DNA of 12,285 bases from Halanaerobiaceae bacterium (GTDB lineage Bacteria > Bacillota > Halanaerobiia > Halanaerobiales > DTU029), in the NCBI GenBank assembly GCA_012521855.1, contig JAAYLO010000030.1:1-12285 (forward strand), given 5' to 3'. Of this stretch, positions 8,268-12,285 are shown in pieces. The position numbers and the translations under genes are program-made. The notes below the pieces were generated by a model. The model ran no database searches and was not told the DNA's origin. It worked only from the letters and a program-made list of their open reading frames with translations. Every line of letters begins with the position of its first letter. Position 1 is the stretch's first letter.

Positions 8268-9293
8268 CTAGAATTGCTGTAAAAACCTTTTATCATTGGT
8301 AAATAATAAACGTATATCATCAATACCATATTTCAACATTGTAATCCGGTCAATCCCCATTCCAAATGCAAAACCGCTGTATTCCCGGGGATCTATTCCG
8401 GCCATCTCCAGTACATTGGGATGGACCATGCCGGAACCCATTACCTCTAGCCAGCCCGTACTGGAGCACAACCTGCAGCCTTCACCTTCACAGATAACAC
8501 AGGAGATGTCAACCTCTGCACTGGGTTCCGTGAAAGGAAAATAACTGGGCCGGAACCTTGTCTTTGTATTTTCACCAAAGACAGCCGTTACAAAGGAATG
8601 AATAGTTCCCTTGAGATCTGCGAAGGAAATACCCTTATCTATGACCAGACCTTCCACCTGGTGGAATACAGGTGAATGGGATGCATCCAGATCATCCGAC
8701 CGGTAAACCCGGCCTGGTGCTATGATCCATATTGGCGGTTTCTCAACAGCCATGGTTCTAATCTGAACAGGTGAGGTATGTGTCCTCAAAAGATAATCAT
8801 CATCAATATAAAATGTATCCTGCAAATCACGGGCCGGATGATATTTAGGAACATTTAAAGCCTCAAAGTTATTATATTCATTCTCTATCTCCGGTCCCTC
8901 TGCAATGGTAAAACCAAGACCGATAAAAATATCTTTGATCTGATCAGTAACCAGGGTCAGAGGGTGTTTATGCCCGATTTGAATTTTCTTTCCCGGCAGA
9001 CTGACGTCAATGGTCTCTTCCTTTAATCTCTGGTCAGCAAGGACCTTCTCCAGTTCAGCTTTCTTTTCTGCAAGCATATTGTTTATCCTGTTTTTCAGAT
9101 TATTTGCCGCCTGCCCGATAAGGGGTTTTTCCTCAGCCGGCAGCTTAGCCATCTCTTTCAGAACCTCTGTGATCCTTCCCTTTTTCCCGAGAAATTCTAT
9201 TCTCAGTGCTTCCAGGGAATCTAAGTTATCAATCTTTTCGAAGAGTTCTTCTGCTTTCCTTTCAATTTCATTCAATTGGTTTTTTAAATCCAA
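8268..9293 (-). CDS. pheS: Phenylalanine--tRNA ligase alpha subunit
   Basis: The catalytic chain of PheRS, a class II synthetase that charges tRNA-Phe. The product is 341 residues, normal for the family. An N-terminal coiled coil (about 1-95, with FLGKKGRITEVLKEM) precedes the class II core: GFTIAEGPEIENEYNNFEAL; FHQVEGLVIDKG; motif 2 GRVYRSD near 194-200; and motif 3 FAFGMGIDR near 308-316. Four cysteines at about 265, 268, 273 and 276 form a CxxC-x4-CxxC knuckle, which is seen in many bacterial PheS. I place the start at TTG 9293-9291, because GGAGG at 9306-9302 is 8 bases upstream. The longer GTG start at 9302 would overlap that site. The gene ends in TAG. It is controlled by the T-box leader directly upstream. 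Confidence 0.97.
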   Translation of the reverse strand: MDLKNQLNEIERKAEELFEKIDNLDSLEALRIEFLGKKGRITEVLKEMAKLPAEEKPLIGQAANNLKNRINNMLAEKKAELEKVLADQRLKEETIDVSLPGKKIQIGHKHPLTLVTDQIKDIFIGLGFTIAEGPEIENEYNNFEALNVPKYHPARDLQDTFYIDDDYLLRTHTSPVQIRTMAVEKPPIWIIAPGRVYRSDDLDASHSPVFHQVEGLVIDKGISFADLKGTIHSFVTAVFGENTKTRFRPSYFPFTEPSAEVDISCVICEGEGCRLCSSTGWLEVMGSGMVHPNVLEMAGIDPREYSGFAFGMGIDRITMLKYGIDDIRLLFTNDKRFLQQF

Positions 9294-9326
9294 TCCACAC
9301 ACCTCCAGTATTGATATTTATAAAAA

Positions 9327-9360
9327 GAAAAAATCTCCAGTCCGTAAGGGACGGGAGATT
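9327..9360 (-). terminator. T-box terminator upstream of pheS
   Basis: On the - strand AATCTCC pairs with GGAGATT (7 bp). Then comes one mismatch, GTCC pairs with GGAC around a CTTAC loop, and the stem is followed by a T run. It sits directly after the T-box sequence and 33 bases before the pheS start, as the regulated terminator of a T-box leader should. Confidence 0.92.
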
Positions 9361-9556
9361 CACGCGGTACCACCCTATTTATCTATTACGATGAATAGAT
9401 CTGCTTATTGTTGTTAACGAGATATAATCCCGGTAAGACCTACTGTTATTTCAGTCCACAGCTTCAGAGCGAACTTCATTATCATTCACTTCAGGCTGCT
9501 TTCAGTCGGTGACAGCCTTTCCCTGTAGAAGTATCCTGATAACTACTCTCTCTTTC
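9327..9556 (-). promoter_or_regulatory. T-box riboswitch, phenylalanine-specific (pheST leader)
   Basis: T-box leaders bind uncharged tRNA through a specifier codon and through the CCA end, and then antiterminate. The T-box sequence GGGTGGTACCGCGTG is at 9375-9361 (reverse strand) and is a near-consensus match. In Stem I, AGAG at 9551-9548 pairs with CTCT at 9469-9466. The conserved AGTA (9547-9544) and GAA (9477-9475) of the S-turn flank the internal loop, which carries TTC at 9473-9471, a Phe codon, matching the downstream genes. A distal hairpin GGCTG/CAGCC carries the apical loop. CGTCCCT in the terminator can instead pair with the AGGG side of the T-box to form the antiterminator. Stem I begins only about a dozen bases after the stop of a small ORF. 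Confidence 0.95.
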
Positions 9557-9563
9557 ATTGCCT

Positions 9564-9704
9564 TTATATATATTTCTGTTGTTGTCTCTGCTTATTTTTC
9601 ATTAAAAGATACAATTGTTTATATGCTAAATAAGCATTTATAGAACCTGTTTCCTCAAAAAGCCTCCAGAAAAATACTGCGGTCAAACCCATTAAAGACC
9701 ACAT
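9564..9704 (-). CDS. Small YqzL-like protein
   Basis: A 46-codon ORF (42 if the second ATG, at 9692, is used), on the same transcript as the pheST T-box. The core FFWRLFEETGSINAYLAYKQ strongly recalls the YqzL family (pattern W-x2-F-x2-TG-x-I-x-A/T-YL-x-YK), very short Firmicute proteins of unknown function. In B. subtilis yqzL lies between era and recO, close to the T-box-regulated glyQS operon. GGAAGG abuts the first ATG, whereas AAGGATG lies about 8-10 bases before the second, which may be the true start. A basic tail (KNKQRQQQK) follows. It sits downstream of a strong promoter and stops 8 bases before the T-box leader as drawn here. Function is unknown; the family call rests on motif resemblance by eye. 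Confidence 0.75.
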   Translation of the reverse strand: MWSLMGLTAVFFWRLFEETGSINAYLAYKQLYLLMKNKQRQQQKYI

Positions 9705-9758
9705 CCTTCCAAGAGTTGATTTTTTCTTATAAGCTTATGAGGTAAATCTTATATTTAG

Positions 9759-9787
9759 ATTATACCACAGGGTTCAAGTCTTGACAA
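9759..9787 (-). promoter_or_regulatory. Sigma-A promoter for the yqzL-like/pheST transcript
   Basis: The -35 TTGTCA (9787-9782), a 17-base spacer and the -10 TATAAT (9764-9759) are preceded by TGG, giving an extended -10. The start of transcription should lie near 9752. No comparable promoter is visible between the small ORF and the T-box, so the small ORF is likely part of the pheST leader transcript. Confidence 0.85.
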
Positions 9788-9819
9788 GGGTTTTAAAGCA
9801 ATTATAATAAAATTTCTGA

Positions 9820-9834
9820 AAATGGCTGCCATTT
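9820..9834 (-). terminator. Possible weak terminator after the rRNA methyltransferase gene
   Basis: AAATGG-CAG-CCATTT forms a small hairpin across the stop codon, followed by a short TTT-containing stretch. The stem is short and AT-rich at its base, so this is only a candidate. Confidence 0.25.
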
Positions 9835-10639
9835 ACTTCCATTCTCTCTCCGTCAGCTTATAAATAATCACTCCCGCTGCTACTGCAGCATTTAATGATT
9901 CTATCCTGTCAGTAATAGGTATCTTGACCCGGTAATCTGATCTCTGTAATAACCTTTCATCAAGGCCGTTGGCTTCATTTCCAATAGCAATAATGAGGGG
10001 CCTCTTATATTCCTCTTGATAGTAATACCGTTCTGCTGTAAGGTCAGTACACAAAAGACGGTAATTACTCCTGTCCATCAATTCAAAAAACTCTTCCAGA
10101 GCAAGACCCTGGAGCAGAGGAATTTTGAAAACAGCACCCATTGTTGCCCGTAGTACCTTCTGGTTGTATATATCAACACTGCCTTTCAAAATAATAATAC
10201 CATCCAGGCCTGCAGCTACCGCAGTCCTGATAATGGTTCCCATGTTTCCCGGATCCTGTATCCGGTCCAGTAGTAAAAGGAGTCCTTTTTCTTTAAATAA
10301 ATCTCCTGTTTCATATTTAATCTCATTAACAACTGCAATTACACCCTGGGGGCTCACTGTGTCAGCAATTTTATCTAAAATCTTTTTATCCACAATCAAT
10401 ATATTTCCCGTATTTTCCTTGTTGAGGAATTTTTCTTTAAGAAACTGTCCCTCAGAACTATTAAAAAAATCAGGAGACATATACATTTGCTCAAAAACAG
10501 TGTCGCTTTTCAAGGCTTCCTCAATGATCCGGTACCCTTCCAGGACCAGCTTGCCTTTCTCCCGTCTCCCTCTTTTACTATAGAGTTTTTTTAAATATTT
10601 AATTTTCTGGTTCTTTTCACTGATTATTTTTTCAAACAA
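9833..10639 (-). CDS. rlmP: TrmH/SpoU family RNA 2'-O-methyltransferase (YsgA/RlmP-like)
   Basis: A SPOUT-class S-adenosylmethionine-dependent ribose methylase of 268 residues. An N-terminal substrate-binding domain (RGRREKGKLVLEGYRIIEEA) is followed by the trefoil-knot catalytic domain: motif 1 DPGNMGTIIRTA (Asn and Arg near 132 and 138), motif 2 AIGNEANGL near 218-226, and motif 3 IPITDRIESLNAAVAAG near 240-256. The B. subtilis gene at this position, just before pheS, is ysgA; it has been reported to modify a 23S rRNA A-loop guanosine (RlmP). The symbol rests on that synteny and family membership, and the exact target is inference. TTG at 10639 is preferred, with AAAGGG 10 bases upstream. 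A TTG at 10648 (three codons longer) lies only 1 base from the same site. The gene follows the rplT terminator, so it may depend on read-through. Confidence 0.9.
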   Translation of the reverse strand: MFEKIISEKNQKIKYLKKLYSKRGRREKGKLVLEGYRIIEEALKSDTVFEQMYMSPDFFNSSEGQFLKEKFLNKENTGNILIVDKKILDKIADTVSPQGVIAVVNEIKYETGDLFKEKGLLLLLDRIQDPGNMGTIIRTAVAAGLDGIIILKGSVDIYNQKVLRATMGAVFKIPLLQGLALEEFFELMDRSNYRLLCTDLTAERYYYQEEYKRPLIIAIGNEANGLDERLLQRSDYRVKIPITDRIESLNAAVAAGVIIYKLTEREWK

Positions 10640-10659
10640 AAGGCTCAATCCCTTTATTT

Positions 10660-10691
10660 AAAAATTTAACCCGGGAAATACATCCCGGATT
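10660..10691 (-). terminator. Rho-independent terminator after rplT
   Basis: AATCCGGGA and TCCCGGGTT form a 9-bp stem with one U-G pair around a 6-base loop. AAA and then five T follow. It lies 21 bases after the rplT stop and just before the ribosome site of the methyltransferase gene. The AAA between stem and T run suggests incomplete termination. Confidence 0.7.
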
Positions 10692-10712
10692 CAGTCACTT
10701 ATACTATAATTC

Positions 10713-11072
10713 TCAGGCATTTAAAGCCTGTTTTGCAATATCAACCAGTTTACTGAAACTGTTTTCATCTTTGACAGCCATTTCAGCAAGCATCTTTCTA
10801 TCTATATCAATGTTGGCCAGTTTCAAACCATTTATAAAACGGCTGTATGACAATCCGTCTTTCCGGGCAGCAGCATTAATTCTTGTAATCCACAATTTCC
10901 TGAAATCACGTTTCCTGACTCTGCGGTCCCTGTATGCATAATGAAGTGATTTCATAACAGCCTGGTTTGCAGGTCTAAACAGCTTGCTTCTGGCACCATA
11001 GTATCCTTTAGCCAGTTTTAATATCTTATTTCTTCTTCTCCGTGCATTAGTACCTCTTTTTACACGCGCCAT
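10713..11072 (-). CDS. rplT: 50S ribosomal protein L20
   Basis: Large-subunit protein that binds 23S rRNA early in assembly and, in Firmicutes and E. coli, represses its own operon by binding the mRNA. The product is 119 residues, the usual length. It opens with MARVKRGTNARRRRNKILKLAKGYYGARS, a very basic extension, followed by the helical domain with YAYRDRRVRKRDFRKLWITRINAAAR and LSYSRFINGLKLANIDIDRKMLAE. ATG at 11072 is set by AAAGGAG seven bases upstream; a longer start at 11090 is upstream of that site and not family-like. Third gene of the infC operon, 53 bases after rpmI; it ends in TGA. Confidence 0.98.
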   Translation of the reverse strand: MARVKRGTNARRRRNKILKLAKGYYGARSKLFRPANQAVMKSLHYAYRDRRVRKRDFRKLWITRINAAARKDGLSYSRFINGLKLANIDIDRKMLAEMAVKDENSFSKLVDIAKQALNA

Positions 11073-11125
11073 AATAAATTCTCCTTTCAATTGTATTCGG
11101 TTTTATTCTGTGCTCAATCAAAAAT

Positions 11126-11314
11126 CTAAATCAAATCTCTATATTTTTTCTCAACTGATTTATCCACCAAATCAGGTCTGCGTAAATATCTCTTGGTTTT
11201 CCCTGATTTCTTTGTTAATAAATGTCTTCTGTTAGATTTACTTCTTAACAATTTCCCGGTACTGGTCTTTTTTACTCTTTTAGAAATACCTTTATGTGTT
11301 TTCATCTTAGGCAT
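11126..11314 (-). CDS. rpmI: 50S ribosomal protein L35
   Basis: A 62-residue, strongly basic large-subunit protein. It starts with MPKMKTHKGISKRVKKTSTG, the L35 signature, and continues KLLRSKSNRRHLLTKKSGKTKRYLRR in family style. AAGGAGG precedes the ATG. It is placed between infC (18 bases away) and rplT as in nearly all bacteria. The stop codon is TAG. Confidence 0.98.
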   Translation of the reverse strand: MPKMKTHKGISKRVKKTSTGKLLRSKSNRRHLLTKKSGKTKRYLRRPDLVDKSVEKKYRDLI

Positions 11315-11332
11315 ATTATAACCCTCCTTATA

Positions 11333-11863
11333 TTAATGCTTATCGTCATCTGTTTTTGGAGCCAGTGATAAAAATATATTCTTTTTATCAGCATCCATCT
11401 GTGGTTTATTTTCAACTTTTCCAATGTCTTTAATTCCCTCAATTACTCTTTCAGCCAGGTCAAAACCTATCTGATCATGCATTTTTTCCCTTCCCCTGAA
11501 CTTGATTCTCACCTTTACTTTATTTTTATCTTCAAGAAATCTCCTGGCCATCTTAAGTTTTACATTAAAATCATGATCATCGATCTTGACACCCATCTGA
11601 ACTTCTTTTACATTTATTATGTTTTGATTCTTTTTGGCTTTTTTGGCTTTTTTGGCCTGTTCGTATTTATATTTCCCATAATCCATGATTCTACAAACTG
11701 GCGGTTTAGCCTGTGGAGCCACTTCTACAAGATCAAGCTCACTCTCCTCTGATACCCTTAAGGCCTCATCAAGGGAAACAATACCTATTTGTTTACCTTC
11801 CGGTGATATTAATCTTACCTCTTTAGCCTTAATCCGGTCATTGATCCTTAAATCGCTGCTGAT
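11333..11863 (-). CDS. infC: Translation initiation factor IF-3, apparent AUC start
   Basis: IF3 binds the 30S subunit, prevents premature joining of 50S and checks start codons and initiator tRNA. The product is 176 residues, normal for Firmicutes. The N-domain begins SSDLRINDRIKAKEVRLI and contains SLDEALRVSEESELDLVEVAPQAKPPVCRIMDYGKYKYEQ. A lysine-rich linker and the C-domain follow (VKEVQMG, NVKLKMARRFLEDKNKVKVRIKFRGRE). No ATG, GTG or TTG exists at the expected N-terminus. The ATC at 11863-11861 lies 9 bases after a perfect AGGAGG (11878-11873). AUU/AUC/AUA starts are characteristic of infC and let IF3 limit its own synthesis. The GTG at 11722, the first conventional start, would remove 47 residues of the N-domain. 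First gene of the infC-rpmI-rplT operon. Confidence 0.93.
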   Translation of the reverse strand: MSSDLRINDRIKAKEVRLISPEGKQIGIVSLDEALRVSEESELDLVEVAPQAKPPVCRIMDYGKYKYEQAKKAKKAKKNQNIINVKEVQMGVKIDDHDFNVKLKMARRFLEDKNKVKVRIKFRGREKMHDQIGFDLAERVIEGIKDIGKVENKPQMDADKKNIFLSLAPKTDDDKH

Positions 11864-12106
11864 TGATATACACCTCCTGGAAATTAAAATTATTAATGTT
11901 CTTTACCACCCTTATATAAGAAATAGGCTCTGGCACCCTGTCCTTAAAAACCTGTAATTTCTCCTTTCATTAAAAAAACGGGCGGTAAAAACCTCCCGTT
12001 TTATTCTTATAAATACCTCTTAAAATAGTGATTCACATCTTATTGACCAATAAAACCCTTAAGGCATATTGGTGAGAAACGGGATGGTTTCTTCTTTGTT
12101 TTTAAC
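11864..12106 (-). promoter_or_regulatory. infC-rpmI-rplT leader with attenuator (L20-leader type)
   Basis: About 243 untranslated bases separate the predicted transcription start from infC. On the - strand AAACCATCCCGTTT (12090-12077) is complementary to AAACGGGAGGTTT (12001-11989) with a single bulged A. The second element is also the 5' arm of the terminator, so antiterminator and terminator exclude each other. Between them ACCAATA and TATTGGT form a 7-bp hairpin. The part after the terminator (11970-11864) contains a GGGTGCCAGAGCC block and an AAAGGAG with no start codon at proper spacing. Known Firmicute infC leaders respond to L20; assignment here is by position and architecture. Confidence 0.8.
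11972..11999 (-). terminator. Attenuator terminator in the infC leader
   Basis: ACGGGAGG and CCGCCCGT pair (one A-G mismatch) around a TTTTTA loop and are followed by six more T. It lies over 100 bases before infC, inside the leader, and competes with the upstream antiterminator pairing. Confidence 0.9.
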
Positions 12107-12112
12107 GAGTTT

Positions 12113-12141
12113 AGTATAACACAGGAAATATATGCTGTCAA
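12113..12141 (-). promoter_or_regulatory. Sigma-A promoter of the infC operon
   Basis: Consensus -35 TTGACA (12141-12136), a 17-base spacer and the -10 TATACT (12118-12113) preceded by TGT (extended -10). Predicted transcription start is near 12106. It begins 7 bases past the stop codon of the upstream membrane-protein gene. Confidence 0.92.
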
Positions 12142-12148
12142 CTATTTT

Positions 12149-12285
12149 TTATGCCAGTTCTACTCTTTTCATACGGTATACAGCCAGGAGGACAAAAATA
12201 ATACTGAGAATCAAGGTGAAAATCATTGTAGGCAAGAGAGAATCATAGCTTTTATTCCCCAGCTGCCCGAGTTTCAGAAGATTAA
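12149..12285 (-). CDS. C-terminal end of a membrane protein, possibly an ABC-type permease (5' partial)
   Basis: Forty-four codons run in from the right edge to TAA at 12151-12149. A loop (LGQLGNKSYDSLLP) leads into one strongly hydrophobic helix (TMIFTLILSIIFVLLAVYR) and a short basic tail MKRVELA. A final transmembrane helix ending in a few charged residues is common at the C-terminus of ABC-2 type permease subunits, but nothing here proves that family. No terminator separates it from the infC promoter, so its transcript could run into the infC leader attenuator. Confidence 0.65.
   Translation of the reverse strand, partial: NLLKLGQLGNKSYDSLLPTMIFTLILSIIFVLLAVYRMKRVELA

Noticed and set aside
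9294..9302. GTG start for pheS at 9302
   Set aside because: The GTG overlaps the GGAGG ribosome site; TTG at 9293 has correct spacing and gives the usual N-terminus.
11073..11090. Upstream start for rplT at 11090
   Set aside because: It lies in the ribosome-site region; L20 proteins begin MARVKRG, which matches ATG 11072.
11333..11722. Short infC starting at GTG 11722
   Set aside because: It would remove 47 conserved N-domain residues and has no ribosome site; the ATC at 11863 has a perfect AGGAGG.
11900..11915. AGGGTGGTAAAG in the infC leader as a second T-box
   Set aside because: It lacks the ACCGCG part, lies after the terminator and has no Stem I upstream; only a partial resemblance.
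1..12285. Mobile elements, CRISPR arrays, rRNA/tRNA genes, phage or defence genes
   Set aside because: No transposase, integrase, spaced repeats, cloverleaf-like sequence or defence-type domain was seen on either strand; all long frames are housekeeping genes.

Overview
The window is a compact stretch of a low-to-moderate G+C Firmicute (Bacillota) chromosome, almost entirely housekeeping genes. Evidence for the phylum is the strong AGGAGG-type Shine-Dalgarno sites, TTG starts, a phenylalanine T-box, an infC-rpmI-rplT attenuator, MutS2, CvpA and ZapA. Gene order matches the Bacillus subtilis infC-rpmI-rplT ... ysgA-pheS-pheT-(rnhC)-zapA-cvpA-(polX)-mutS2 neighbourhood, with rnhC and polX missing. 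A Halanaerobiales-like clostridial lineage is my guess from codon style; the sequence does not prove it.

Layout from the left edge: a class A penicillin-binding protein (PBP1A family, 5' end outside the window) is on the + strand and ends at a perfect 15-bp hairpin shared with the convergent mutS2. Everything else lies on the - strand. Read in the direction of transcription (right to left), the order is: the C-terminal end of a membrane protein cut by the window edge; a sigma-A promoter and a long attenuator leader; infC (apparent AUC start), rpmI, rplT; a terminator; a SpoU-type rRNA methyltransferase (ysgA/rlmP-like); a second, extended -10 sigma-A promoter; a tiny YqzL-like ORF; a Phe-specific T-box leader with terminator; pheS, pheT; zapA interrupted by an in-frame amber codon; cvpA; a weak terminator and a small tandem repeat; mutS2.

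The genes serve translation (IF3, L35, L20, PheRS, an rRNA methylase), ribosome or DNA quality control (MutS2), and cell division and envelope synthesis (ZapA, CvpA, PBP1A). Two of the transcription units have visible RNA-level control. The infC leader can form either a terminator or a 13-bp antiterminator, as expected for L20 autoregulation. The pheST leader is a T-box with a UUC specifier.

No mobile element, CRISPR array, rRNA or tRNA gene is visible. I see no new multi-gene system. The points most worth a second look are the YqzL-like small gene between the promoter and the T-box, the amber codon in zapA, and the non-canonical infC start with its leader.
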